Positions 44,308 through 53,021 of a stretch of DNA of 64,000 bases are shown here, in pieces. The first letter of the stretch is position 1, and every line of letters begins with the position of its first letter. A program made the translations under genes and the position numbers. The notes under the pieces are model-generated. The model was given only the letters and a program-made list of their open reading frames with translations, was not told the origin of the DNA and searched no databases. The DNA comes from Acidobacteriota bacterium (GTDB lineage Bacteria; Acidobacteriota; Terriglobia; Terriglobales; Acidobacteriaceae): NCBI GenBank assembly GCA_016196065.1, contig JACPYL010000012.1, positions 186,001-250,000 of the forward strand. The letters are read 5' to 3'.

Positions 44308-45309
44308 ATGACCGACCTGTACCCACTCTTGCTCCCGCCCGCGTTCGACCCGCGCCCCTGGGGAACGCTCGATCTTTCGCAGATTTATCCCAACCACAAA
44401 TTTAACGAGAAGATCGGCGAAGCCTGGCTTACCGGAGACGATTGCCTGGTCATGAATGGACCGCTCGCGAAGAGGACTTTGGCTGACGTGAGCAAAGAGT
44501 TCGGCGCCGCCCTCGTAGGGACTGCGGCGCGCGATCCGCAGCGTTTTCCCTTGCTCCTGAAATTTCTTTTCCCGGAAGAAAAGCTTTCAGTCCAGGTTCA
44601 TCCTGACGATGCGACGGCGCAACGCTTTGGAGAGCCCTGGGGCAAGACGGAATGCTGGTATGTCGCGCATGCGAAGCCCGGCGCAAAGATCGCCCTCGGA
44701 CTAAAGCCGGGCGTAACCGCCGCGCAACTGGAACAGGCCATCCACGACAAGAGCGCGGAAGAGTTGCTCAACTGGGTCAACATTTATTCCGGAGAGATGA
44801 TCTATGTCACCGCCGGAACGGTCCACACGATGGGCGGAGGCGCCGTGCTCGTCGAAACGCAACAGCAATCCGACACGACCTATCGTCTTTACGACTACGG
44901 CCGCCCGCGCGAATTGCACCTGGAACGCGGCCTCGCGTCGATCAAAGTGGAAGCAAAATCCGGAAAGGTGATTCGTCCCGCTCCGGTCACGATTGACGGC
45001 GGACAGAACCGCCTCTCAACCATGGTCGCCGCGCCCTATTTCACGGTCGACATGTTCGAATTGAAAGCGCCGCACATCTTTTCGACTCGCGACCAATCCG
45101 GGAAAGACTCGGTGCAAATCCTGGTTGCAACCAACGGTTTTGGAGTCGTCGAATCTCCGGGACGTGAGCCCGTTACCCTGGCAAAAGGCGATGCGGTCGT
45201 AGTTCCCGCAGCACTGGGAGAATTCAGCGTGCGGCCACAGTGGACGCTCGAATTTCTGAAAGCATTTGTCCCGGGCGTTCCCGCCGCCGAGCCTGCCGTC
45301 CGGCTATGA
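44308..45309 (+). CDS. manA: Class I mannose-6-phosphate isomerase
   Basis: ManA interconverts fructose-6-P and mannose-6-P. The 333-residue cupin has the zinc-site segments KLSVQVHPDDA and the later GTVHTMGGGAVLVETQQQSD, plus LYDYGRPRELHLE. It begins the three-gene route mannose-6-P isomerase, mannose-1-P guanylyltransferase and phosphohexomutase (44.3-47.9 kb), which would supply GDP-mannose. A TTG six bases earlier is a less likely start. No Shine-Dalgarno sequence. Confidence 0.93.
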   Translation: MTDLYPLLLPPAFDPRPWGTLDLSQIYPNHKFNEKIGEAWLTGDDCLVMNGPLAKRTLADVSKEFGAALVGTAARDPQRFPLLLKFLFPEEKLSVQVHPDDATAQRFGEPWGKTECWYVAHAKPGAKIALGLKPGVTAAQLEQAIHDKSAEELLNWVNIYSGEMIYVTAGTVHTMGGGAVLVETQQQSDTTYRLYDYGRPRELHLERGLASIKVEAKSGKVIRPAPVTIDGGQNRLSTMVAAPYFTVDMFELKAPHIFSTRDQSGKDSVQILVATNGFGVVESPGREPVTLAKGDAVVVPAALGEFSVRPQWTLEFLKAFVPGVPAAEPAVRL

Positions 45310-45370
45310 AGCCTCTTCCCGCCTGAGGGGTTTCTCGTGACCTGCACCAAGATGATAGGCTTTTAACTTA

Positions 45371-46474
45371 GTGACGACGAACTTCTATCCCGTAATTCTG
45401 GCGGGCGGGCGAGGCACACGCTTCTGGCCGCTCAGCCGCAAGCGCCGAGCAAAACAACTCCTGGCACTCGACGGCAAGCAGACCATGATCCAGCAGACCG
45501 TGGCTCGCCTACTACCGATCACGTCCGCCAAGCGGCAATGGATTATCACTAACGACGATCTTCGCTCCGCGATCCTGCGGCAATTGCCGAAACTGGCGCC
45601 CAAGCAGATCCTCGCAGAGCCTGTCGGTCGCAACACGGCACCTGCGATTGGACTCGCGGCATTCTTCCTGCTTCGCCACGATCCCGACGCCGTGCTCGGA
45701 CTCTTCCCTTCCGACCATGTTATCGCCGAACCCAAGCAGTATCGGGAGACGATCCGCCGCGGAATAGAAATTGCCGCTGCCGGAGAAAATATCGTTGTCC
45801 TCGGGATACGTCCGACGCGCGCCGAAACTGGTTACGGATACATTGAAGTCGGCAATCCAGATGCGAACGGAGCGCTGCAAGTCCGCCGTTTCACAGAAAA
45901 ACCTGACTTAGCGAAAGCCACCCAGTTTGTCGCGGCTGGGAATTATTTCTGGAACAGCGGCATGTTTCTGTGGCGCGCTTCGACGCTGGCGAACGCGCTC
46001 CGCGAGCATCTCCCGAAGACGGCGCCGATTCTTGAGAAGATCGCGGCCGCGTTCGGGACAAACAAGTTTGCAGCAACCTTTCGGCGCCTGTATCCAAAGT
46101 GCGAAAACATCAGTATCGATTACGCCGTACTCGAACCTCGCTCGGCGAAAGGCGAAGGCCGGTCGAATATTTTTTGCCTGCCTTCCGATTTCGGCTGGAA
46201 CGACCTCGGCTCCTGGACATCGCTGCACGAGCATCATGCCCGCCGAACCCAGCCGGCCGAAAATAATCTCATCAGTGCCGCGGCCAAATTCACACTGAAC
46301 GCCAAGAACAATTACATCCACGCTCCCGGCAAATTTGTAGCGGCGGTTGGAGTCAGTAACCTGGTGATCGTGGAAACAGAAGATGCCCTGCTGATCACAA
46401 CGCTCGACCAGTCCCAGGACGTAGGTAAAGTAGTCAAACACCTCGACGAGAAGAAGTTGAAGAAGTTGACTTAG
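45371..46474 (+). CDS. manC: Mannose-1-phosphate guanylyltransferase
   Basis: This enzyme makes GDP-mannose from mannose-1-P and GTP. The 367-residue protein has the nucleotide-binding VILAGGRGTRFWPLSRKRR, a catalytic-site segment GLFPSDHVI, RRFTEKPDL and GNYFWNSGMFLWRAST. It lacks the C-terminal isomerase domain of bifunctional ManC, which fits with manA being a separate gene upstream. The start is GTG with no clear Shine-Dalgarno sequence. Confidence 0.93.
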   Translation: MTTNFYPVILAGGRGTRFWPLSRKRRAKQLLALDGKQTMIQQTVARLLPITSAKRQWIITNDDLRSAILRQLPKLAPKQILAEPVGRNTAPAIGLAAFFLLRHDPDAVLGLFPSDHVIAEPKQYRETIRRGIEIAAAGENIVVLGIRPTRAETGYGYIEVGNPDANGALQVRRFTEKPDLAKATQFVAAGNYFWNSGMFLWRASTLANALREHLPKTAPILEKIAAAFGTNKFAATFRRLYPKCENISIDYAVLEPRSAKGEGRSNIFCLPSDFGWNDLGSWTSLHEHHARRTQPAENNLISAAAKFTLNAKNNYIHAPGKFVAAVGVSNLVIVETEDALLITTLDQSQDVGKVVKHLDEKKLKKLT

Positions 46475-46531
46475 CTCAAAGCTCGCGGCCCGAAGCTCGC
46501 AGCCGCCTTCGAACGACGAACAGCGAACGAC
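46473..46531. repeat. Family C repeat between manC and the phosphohexomutase gene
   Basis: AGCTCGCGGCCCGAAGCTCGCAGCC followed by TTCGAACGACGAACAGCGAACG matches the theme of the copies at 26,642 and 29,789 less strictly. The manC stop codon overlaps its start. Confidence 0.5.
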
Positions 46532-46532
46532 G

Positions 46533-47945
46533 ATGACAATCAAATTCGGTACCGACGGCTGGCGCGGCTTCATCGCCGACGACTTCACTTTCGATAACGT
46601 ACGCAAGGTCGCGGGAGCAATCGCGTCCTACGTTCTCAAGCATGAGGAGTTCGCGCGCGGTGTCCTCGTTGGATATGACACGCGCTACGCGTCTGACCGA
46701 GCCGCCCGACTCGTTGCCCAAGTGCTCGCCGGAGCAGGCATCCCCGTCCTACTCGCCAACGACTACACTCCGACTCCGGCCGTGTCTTACAACGTCAAGA
46801 AACTCGGGGCCGCCGGCGGGGTGATGATCACCTCCAGCCACAATCCCTTCAACTGGAACGGCGTAAAGTTCAAAGCTAAGTTTGGCGGCTCGGCGACTCC
46901 CGACATTTTGAAGTTGATTGAAGCCGAATTGCGCGCGGGCGCGATGCCCTCGAAGCCTACGGCGAAGATTGAAGAAGTAGACTTCAAGCCCGCCTATGTC
47001 GAAGCGGTGTGCGAGTTTGCCGACCTCGATATCATTCGCCGCGCGAATTTCAAATTCGCTATCGACTCCATGTACGGCTCGGGACGCGGCGTCCTGCCCG
47101 GAATCTTCGACAAGAATGGCATCCAGTACGTTGCGATTCGTCAGGATGCGAATCCATTGTTTCCGGGAATTAATCCGGAACCGATTTTGCCGCACGTTTC
47201 CCTGTTGCAGGAAACGGTGAAGAAAGAGAAATGCCATGCCGGCCTCGCGACTGACGGCGACGCCGATCGCATTGGAGCTGTCGCCGAAGACGGAAGTTTC
47301 GTCGACGCTCACAAATGTTTCGCGATCCTCGCGAACTGGCTGCTCGAACGCCGGAAGTGGCCGGGCGACCTGGTACGCGCCTTCAATACCACCAAGATGA
47401 TCGATCGCATCGCCGCCAAGCATGGCCGGAAGATGCACGAAGTTTCCATCGGCTTCAAGTACGCCGCCGACCTCATGATGACGCGCGAAATTCTGATCGC
47501 AGGAGAAGAGTCCGGCGGCATCGGGTTTGGCTGCTTTATTCCCGAGCGCGACGGCGTGCTGAACGCTCTGCTGCTCGCTAACGTGATGGCGGAAGAAGGC
47601 AAGCCGATGGGCCAACTGGTCGCCGATCTGCAGCGCGAATACGGACCGCACTACTATGGCCGTCGCGATCTTCATATTTCGGAAGAACTGAAGAATGGTG
47701 CAGTCCGCCGCGCCGCCGACCCGGGTACGACGAAGGTCGGACCTTACAAGATCCTGCGCAAAGAGAATCTGGACGGCGTGAAGTTTTTTCTCGACGCGCC
47801 CACGAACGGCAATGGTGCCGACGCCTGGCTGCTGTTCCGTGCCTCGGGAACGGAATTGTTGCTGCGGGTGTATACGGAAGCGTCCTCGCCTGAACTGGTG
47901 GAAGAGATCCTGCAGGCGGCGGAACGCTTCGTGCATCAGGCGTAG
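46533..47945 (+). CDS. Phosphoglucomutase/phosphomannomutase family enzyme
   Basis: The 470-residue enzyme shifts phosphate between C6 and C1 of a hexose. It has GTDGWRG at the N-terminus, the phosphoserine loop ITSSHNPFNWNG (about 95), the metal loop ATDGDADR, the sugar-binding GEESGG and the C-terminal phosphate motif FRASGTELLLRVYTE. Position after manC suggests mannose-6-P to mannose-1-P as a main role, but glucose specificity is equally possible. No phosphoglucosamine-specific motif was seen. Confidence 0.92.
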   Translation: MTIKFGTDGWRGFIADDFTFDNVRKVAGAIASYVLKHEEFARGVLVGYDTRYASDRAARLVAQVLAGAGIPVLLANDYTPTPAVSYNVKKLGAAGGVMITSSHNPFNWNGVKFKAKFGGSATPDILKLIEAELRAGAMPSKPTAKIEEVDFKPAYVEAVCEFADLDIIRRANFKFAIDSMYGSGRGVLPGIFDKNGIQYVAIRQDANPLFPGINPEPILPHVSLLQETVKKEKCHAGLATDGDADRIGAVAEDGSFVDAHKCFAILANWLLERRKWPGDLVRAFNTTKMIDRIAAKHGRKMHEVSIGFKYAADLMMTREILIAGEESGGIGFGCFIPERDGVLNALLLANVMAEEGKPMGQLVADLQREYGPHYYGRRDLHISEELKNGAVRRAADPGTTKVGPYKILRKENLDGVKFFLDAPTNGNGADAWLLFRASGTELLLRVYTEASSPELVEEILQAAERFVHQA

Positions 47946-48200
47946 AGTCGCCGAGAGGTTGCGCCGCTTCTATGATCCCGCACGAAGCGAGGGATCTGCA
48001 GTTTTGTCCCGAATACTGGGGCCGACAAAACCCTCTGGTCGCGACACTTTCGCGACTCGCCATGCCTCCGAACACGATAGGATAATGGCTGTAATCTGGG
48101 GTCGATCATCGAAACGGAAACTACAGTCTCGGGAGCGGATTCGCTCGAGTCGCAGCGCTATAACCGCGTCAAGCGGTGGCTGGGCGTCGCTGACTTCGGG

Positions 48201-49241
48201 ATGGGACTTCTGCTGCTCGTCCTGCTGCTCGCCACCGGCTGGAGCGGTGCCCTCCGCGATCTCGCCCTCAAAGGTGCATCGACCAACTATTCGTTGGCTG
48301 TGTTTCTTTACGTACTCATGCTGACGGCGATCAGCCGTGCCTTAGGATTCCCGCTCGATTACTACAGCTTCCGGCTTGAGCATCGCTACCACCTTTCCAA
48401 CCAGCGAACCCGGTCCTGGTTGTGGGACGAATTCAAGGGTCTCATCGTCGGACTGGTGTTCGCCACGATTGTCGTGGAGTTGCTCTATCTGCTGATTCGC
48501 TACGTGCAACATTGGTGGCTGGTAGCGTGGGCGCTTTTCCTAGGATTGTTCGTGCTGCTCGCGCAACTGGCGCCAGTCGTGCTCTTCCCGATCTTCTACA
48601 AATTTGAGCCGCTCGACAATGAAGAATTGAGAAAGCGCCTGGTTGTCCTCAGCGAACGAGCAGGCACGCGGGTGCGCGGCGTCTACAAATGGAATCTTTC
48701 GGAGAAGAGCAAGAAAGCGAACGCTGCCCTGACCGGCTTGGGCGCAACACGGCGTATCATCCTTGCCGACACACTGCTCGATCAATACTCCAACGATGAG
48801 ATCGAAGCTGTTCTCGCCCATGAACTCGGCCACCACGTTCACCGGCATATTTTGAAAAGTATTCTCGTGCAGGCGGGGATCACGCTGGCCGGCTTTTATC
48901 TGGCGAATGAAGTGCTGCGCTATGCGGTCGAGCGCGCCAATATGTATGAGAGGATGTCCGACTTCGCCAACCTGCCGCTGCTGGTGCTGGTCGCAACCTT
49001 GCTCTCATTTCTCTTGATGCCTGCCCTGAATGCCTATTCCCGCTTCAATGAGCGGCAGGCGGACCGGTATTGTTTCCAGTCCGTAGCTAGTGTCGAGCCA
49101 TTTATTACGTCGATGAACAAATTAGCGGAACAGAATCTAGCTGAGAAAACTCCGTCCCGGTGGGTCGAATGGCTATTCCATTCCCATCCCGCAATCGCGA
49201 AGCGTGTAGCCGCTGCGCAAGCCTGGGCGAAAGCACACTGA
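48201..49241 (+). CDS. M48-family CAAX-type zinc protease
   Basis: This Ste24-like integral membrane protease has the HExxH motif HELGHH near residue 210, several membrane helices and a C-terminal FNERQADRYCF segment with the third zinc ligand (Glu). From the ATG at 48,201 it has 346 residues. The frame stays open upstream with a plausible coding segment (SLESQRYNRVKRWLGVADFG), but no ATG, GTG or TTG is present before a stop, so the true start is probably a rare codon (ATC at 48,105 or 48,108, or CTG at 48,096). A family A repeat follows the stop. Confidence 0.85.
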   Translation: MGLLLLVLLLATGWSGALRDLALKGASTNYSLAVFLYVLMLTAISRALGFPLDYYSFRLEHRYHLSNQRTRSWLWDEFKGLIVGLVFATIVVELLYLLIRYVQHWWLVAWALFLGLFVLLAQLAPVVLFPIFYKFEPLDNEELRKRLVVLSERAGTRVRGVYKWNLSEKSKKANAALTGLGATRRIILADTLLDQYSNDEIEAVLAHELGHHVHRHILKSILVQAGITLAGFYLANEVLRYAVERANMYERMSDFANLPLLVLVATLLSFLLMPALNAYSRFNERQADRYCFQSVASVEPFITSMNKLAEQNLAEKTPSRWVEWLFHSHPAIAKRVAAAQAWAKAH

Positions 49242-49246
49242 ACATA

Positions 49247-49326
49247 AGGTAGAAGGTAAGAGGTCAGATTGCAGAGGTTAAAATCTGATTTTTACCTCTG
49301 CAATCTGACCTTTCACCTCTGACCTC
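49247..49326. repeat. Inverted-repeat element, family A, copy 3
   Basis: Arms of 23 bases (AGGTCAGATTGCAGAGGT plus TAAAA) with one mismatch enclose a loop of 5 bases. The right arm runs into the 3' end of kdsB, so the last codons of kdsB and its TGA come from the repeat. It lies between convergent genes. Confidence 0.85.
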
Positions 49327-50035
49327 GCAGGATCACTTCCACTCGCTTCACATCCTCTTCCGTATCCACGCCGACGGAATCAAACGGCGTTTCGGCCACA
49401 TAGATGGGGATTCCGTTTTCGAGAAAGCGCAGCTGTTCCAACCGTTCGCTGCGTTCCAATCCAGACTCCGGCCAGCGGACAAACCGGTCCAGCGCGTCCT
49501 TGCGATAGCCGTAAAAGCCGAGGTGCTTGAAATACCGTGGATGCGTCTGGTCGCGATCAAAAGGAATTGTCGCCCGCGAAAAGTAGAGCGCGCGGCCGTT
49601 CGAATCGGTCACGACTTTCACCGCGCTCGGGTTGTTGACGTCCACTTCCTCTGCGGGTGTCTTCAGCGTCCCCACCTCGACGCCCGGACGTCGCATCACG
49701 GCGATCAAGCTGTCGATATGCTCCGGCTTCGTGAGCGGTTCGTCTCCCTGAACATTCAAATACACGTCTGCGGCAACCGAGTTAGAGATCTCATGCACAC
49801 GCTCCGTACCCGATCGATGCTCGGACGAAGTCATGCGCGCCTCGAACCCGCGTCCCCGGCAAAACGCCAGAATCTCCTCGGAGTCGGTCGCGATGACGAC
49901 CTCGTCGAGCGTCGCGCAGCGCCGCACGCCCTGATAGACCCAGGCCAGCAAGGGATCACCCGCAATCTCGCGCAGCATTTTACGCGGCAGCCGTGTCGAA
50001 GCGAGCCGCGCCGGAATAACGGCCACAACTTTCAT
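49313..50035 (-). CDS. kdsB: 3-deoxy-manno-octulosonate cytidylyltransferase
   Basis: KdsB activates Kdo as CMP-Kdo for lipopolysaccharide. The 240-residue enzyme has VVAVIPARLASTRLPRKML, VIATDSEEI, MTSSEHRSGTERVHEI, YLNVQGDEPL and FKHLGFYGYRKDALDRF, all typical. The C-terminal residues RGQR and the stop codon lie inside the right arm of a family A repeat, so the native end may have been replaced. Presence of kdsB shows that the organism builds a Gram-negative outer membrane. Confidence 0.95.
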   Translation of the reverse strand: MKVVAVIPARLASTRLPRKMLREIAGDPLLAWVYQGVRRCATLDEVVIATDSEEILAFCRGRGFEARMTSSEHRSGTERVHEISNSVAADVYLNVQGDEPLTKPEHIDSLIAVMRRPGVEVGTLKTPAEEVDVNNPSAVKVVTDSNGRALYFSRATIPFDRDQTHPRYFKHLGFYGYRKDALDRFVRWPESGLERSERLEQLRFLENGIPIYVAETPFDSVGVDTEEDVKRVEVILRGQR

Positions 50036-50195
50036 GCGCCGTAGTTTCGCACGCGGCCCGGTGGTTTGGCACCCTATTCCGCCTTTTTCTGAGGACTGAT
50101 AGAATCATTATCGGAACGCGTCCACCCGCGTCGGCGGAATTCTGTGCCCGGTCCCGGGCTCCCCGAAACAGTTCGTTTCCGCAAGTTGTACGAGT

Positions 50196-50237
50196 TGGCG
50201 GTGTAGCTCAGGTGGTTAGAGCGACGGTCTCATAATC
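50196..50237 (+). repeat. attL: 42-bp direct repeat, 5' half of tRNA-Met
   Basis: The repeat runs from T before the tRNA 5' end to CATAATC in the anticodon loop and is identical to 58,827-58,868. The sequence diverges at once on both sides. This half is all that remains of the original gene at this end; the intact tRNA is rebuilt at the right end. An 8-bp dyad (ATTGAAAA at 50,239, TTTTCAAT at 50,263) follows directly. Confidence 0.9.
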
Positions 50238-50328
50238 TATTGAAAACAATTGGTTTATAGTCTTTTCAATGCGTTACGGACGTTGAAGAGAGCCGTTTTG
50301 GGGCATTTTGGGCACGTTTGGGTCGAAT

Positions 50329-50347
50329 TGTTCTACAAATGTTCTAC
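50329..50347 (+). promoter_or_regulatory. Candidate integrase arm site, left
   Basis: TGTTCTAC occurs twice with a period of 11 bases (50,329-50,336 and 50,340-50,347). A matching pair lies near the right end and one inside. Confidence 0.5.
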
Positions 50348-50494
50348 GAAATTGCCGGATTTTGAGCGACGGTAAGTTTACGGTTTTTTCGTCGCCTGTT
50401 CGCTGCGAACAAAAACAGAAAAGATGCTCAAGGTCGTAGGGTGTTTTGGAAACCCACAGCGCCCCGTGGCATCTATCTAGAAGGTGACCGCGCT

Positions 50495-51289
50495 GTGCCG
50501 ATAGACCAAGAAAGACCCAACGTTGAACTCGAAATCGCCAACGAAGCAAAACACATGCTTCAAGAAAAACTCGTGTCTTCCGGTATAGCAGGACTGCTGT
50601 CACTCGTTCCGGGCGTCGGCGCAGCGGTCAGCGAGTTGATGACAGAACTCGCAATACAAAGAACCAACAATCGCGTAAAAGAAATGTTCGAGCACTTCAC
50701 AGCCAGAGTGCACGAGGTCGGAGAAGAGAAGGTTGATCGGGAGTGGTTTCGCAGCGAAGAGTTTCAGACGTTGCTGTACGAGGCATTCAGCCAACTCAAT
50801 GTCACACATGACCGCGAGAAGATCGAGATGCTTGGTACTGCGCTCGGCAACAGTGGCGCACCCGGCTTCAAGGAAGAAGAACGCAAAGACCTTTTCATTC
50901 GCTTTGTGAGAGACCTCACCCGGCAACATGTGAAAGTCCTTCTCCAACTCGTCCCGAACTATCTCCCGATGCGGGCGTCCGGCACGGTGGAGCCTCTGAA
51001 TGAGGAAACAGAACGGAAATTGAAATGGGGTTCCAGACCAACGGTGAATCCGCGTGCGGACGATCTCCTTGTGCTTCAGATGCTGCATGCTTACGGTCTT
51101 GTTGAAGAACACATTAACTCGTCAATTGTGCAACCTCGCATCCCGGCCAGATTCACTAGTGAGAATCAAATGATCGGTGCACTGAAGAAGGTTACCAAGA
51201 ACATGGAGCATCCTACAGTGACGCGGTCTTTCCGCCTTAGTCCACTCGGCAACGATTTTCTGAAGTTCATGGGATTGCCGAAAGCTTAA
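50495..51289 (+). CDS. Uncharacterised helical protein, first gene of a two-gene unit
   Basis: The GTG at 50,495 with AAGG upstream gives 264 residues. An amphipathic or membrane-associated helix (SSGIAGLLSLVPGVGAAVSE, residues about 25-45) is followed by a charged helical segment (WFRSEEFQTLLYEAFSQLNV with DREKIEMLGTAL). A C-terminal part (LLVLQMLHAYGLVEE, then FRLSPLGNDFLKFMG) resembles a winged helix. The plan recalls Abi-alpha/DUF4393-type proteins, but I cannot assign it. The next gene, with a HEPN-like motif, starts 9 bases later, so the two are likely one unit. An earlier GTG (50,441) is possible. Confidence 0.65.
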   Translation: MPIDQERPNVELEIANEAKHMLQEKLVSSGIAGLLSLVPGVGAAVSELMTELAIQRTNNRVKEMFEHFTARVHEVGEEKVDREWFRSEEFQTLLYEAFSQLNVTHDREKIEMLGTALGNSGAPGFKEEERKDLFIRFVRDLTRQHVKVLLQLVPNYLPMRASGTVEPLNEETERKLKWGSRPTVNPRADDLLVLQMLHAYGLVEEHINSSIVQPRIPARFTSENQMIGALKKVTKNMEHPTVTRSFRLSPLGNDFLKFMGLPKA

Positions 51290-51298
51290 AATCTTTAC

Positions 51299-52198
51299 AT
51301 GAAGATCACTGATCCCGATACTCCTGACCCGTTGCCGAAGTTCACGGCGGAAATGGAGAAAGCAATCAAGGACTTGCGGGAGACAGCGTTAAGGACTGTT
51401 GTGCCTGCGTCAGACCAGTTGAGTCTTTTGGCGAAGGAGTGCGCACTTCCAACGAAGCAGCTACAAGGAATATTCGAAAAGACAGAATTTCTTCCCTCAG
51501 CTCAATTGAAAGCTCTAGCGGAAGAGATGCGTTCCCAAACCGTTCAATGGTCACAAACAGCGGAGGAAATGCGGCCACTCTTTGAGCATGCCGCAGAAGT
51601 CTGGCGGGAGTGCAGGGACGGAGCCGCACGGCTGGCTAAGTCAGGGTGGACTCTTCCCGCGCACATGACGCCGCGCGAAATGCTAGAACTCCTTAACGAG
51701 CCGAACGATGATGCGATTGACAGGGCATTCATCGAGTTCTACCACGATGCGGGTCAGATTTCCTTTTTGAAGCGGGCGATTTTGGCGTCTCCCCGATTCA
51801 AGGAGTGGGAGCAGCTTCTTGAGCAGTGCTTCGACAATTACGAAAGCGGAAAATATTTGATCTGCATTCCCGCTCTCCTTTCGGTGTTGGAAGGCGGTCT
51901 GGCGCTCCCTGAAGGAGCTACTTTTATAGGATCGAAGGAGCGCATCAAGTACTTCAATTCAAAACTCGATGCTTCTCAGCCCCTCTCGATTAAGCACGCA
52001 ATGTGGAATTCGATGAATGAATTCGTAAAAGCCCTCTATCAGGATCGTCATTTCGACCAAGGGCGGCCTCTCAAGCTGAATCGTCACTGGATTCTGCATG
52101 GACGAGATATTCCGTCTTCTTGGCGACAGGCAGATGCTCTTCGGCTCTTCCATGCGCTGTCAACAATCTGTTCTCTTTGCAGCCCTGTGTCAGGCTAG
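51299..52198 (+). CDS. Putative HEPN-domain protein, second gene of the unit
   Basis: The 299-residue protein has a helical N-terminal half and a C-terminal domain with NRHWILHGRD: Arg262 and His267 form the RX4H motif of HEPN RNases. It is followed by ADALRLFHALSTI, a pattern common in C-terminal HEPN-like families of phage-defence and toxin proteins. No Shine-Dalgarno sequence lies in the 9-base gap, so it probably depends on the upstream gene for translation. An RNase acting as toxin or abortive-infection effector is an inference. Its last 128 bases overlap the opposite-strand gene ending at 52,071. Confidence 0.65.
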   Translation: MKITDPDTPDPLPKFTAEMEKAIKDLRETALRTVVPASDQLSLLAKECALPTKQLQGIFEKTEFLPSAQLKALAEEMRSQTVQWSQTAEEMRPLFEHAAEVWRECRDGAARLAKSGWTLPAHMTPREMLELLNEPNDDAIDRAFIEFYHDAGQISFLKRAILASPRFKEWEQLLEQCFDNYESGKYLICIPALLSVLEGGLALPEGATFIGSKERIKYFNSKLDASQPLSIKHAMWNSMNEFVKALYQDRHFDQGRPLKLNRHWILHGRDIPSSWRQADALRLFHALSTICSLCSPVSG

Positions 52199-52535
52199 AG
52201 GCTGATGGCATTTCCATAGTTTCTGATGAGGGACGATTTCCCTTTAAGAATCTCTGTCTTTCAGTTCCAGGTCGAGCTTCAGCGAACGACCAAGGCCATC
52301 GAGTCCAGGGATAGAGCCGCTTCAGGACCTGCATAATCGTCCAGGTGTCTTTCGCAATCCTGACGAATTGTTCCGCAAACTTCTTTTCAGCTAGACTGTC
52401 TGCCCGCTGCTGCTCGTTAACCGCTCGCAGCTTTGCCGCTGCTGATTCAGACATCGACTTCTTAGGCTCTGGTGCAAGTCCTCGGAATCTCGCAAACGGA
52501 TCGGTCTGTGTTTCAAAGAGTGCAACGGTACTCAC
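52071..52535 (-). CDS. Hypothetical island protein
   Basis: The GTG at 52,535 overlaps the stop of the preceding gene (GTGA), so translation is probably coupled. The first 85 residues look like a real protein (SESAAAKLRAVNEQQRADSL, AEKKFAEQFVRIAKDTWTIM). The last 70, which run opposite the HEPN gene, look less natural and may result from loss of an earlier stop. The function is unknown. It is the last gene of the minus-strand replication-type operon. Confidence 0.5.
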   Translation of the reverse strand: MSTVALFETQTDPFARFRGLAPEPKKSMSESAAAKLRAVNEQQRADSLAEKKFAEQFVRIAKDTWTIMQVLKRLYPWTRWPWSFAEARPGTERQRFLKGNRPSSETMEMPSASSLTQGCKENRLLTAHGRAEEHLPVAKKTEYLVHAESSDDSA

Positions 52536-52843
52536 GGTTTTCCCTGCAACTTGAACCGACTCCAATCGAGGACAGGTTCCTCACCGCGTGACAATGCACC
52601 CATAGCCGTTTCCAGTTCAGTCGGCTCAGGCTCTTTGTAGCCAACTGCCGGAAGAACTTTTTCGTTTAGCGTGTCGAGAAGAGCTTTTCTCGTGATCCGC
52701 GATTGAAACTGCGTTTCACGGAACACGGCTGTGACCTGTGCCTGCAAAGCCTGAGCTTTCAGGTGCAGATGACCGACCGCCGATAACGTCAAGAACGACA
52801 CGGCAAACGTTGCCAACATCAAAATCAAAATTACAATCAACAT
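52532..52843 (-). CDS. Small membrane-anchored hypothetical protein
   Basis: The ATG at 52,843 follows AGGAGA by 7 bases. The 103-residue product has an N-terminal membrane helix (MLIVILILMLATFAVSFLTL) and a soluble helical rest with RETQFQSRITRKALLDTLNE. A much longer upstream extension is open but lacks any start signal. It overlaps the next gene by four bases. Confidence 0.7.
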   Translation of the reverse strand: MLIVILILMLATFAVSFLTLSAVGHLHLKAQALQAQVTAVFRETQFQSRITRKALLDTLNEKVLPAVGYKEPEPTELETAMGALSRGEEPVLDWSRFKLQGKP

Positions 52844-53021
52844 ATTTTCTCCTAAAAAGAAAGTGGGGTACGCCCGGACTCCGGATAGCGGCACGTCGTA
52901 CCCCTGTTTCGAGGTCATCGCCGTGTACGCTGGCAAGCGTACATAATCGGCTCTCCCGAAAGTCATCCCCCTAAGTTCTTGTCCTGCCAAGTAACGAAAA
53001 ACTGTGGGGGCGGATGTAAAG

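Noticed and set aside
50197-50240. A second tRNA-Met gene at the left end of the element
   Set aside because: Only the 5' half to the anticodon loop is present; there is no T-arm or 3' acceptor strand.
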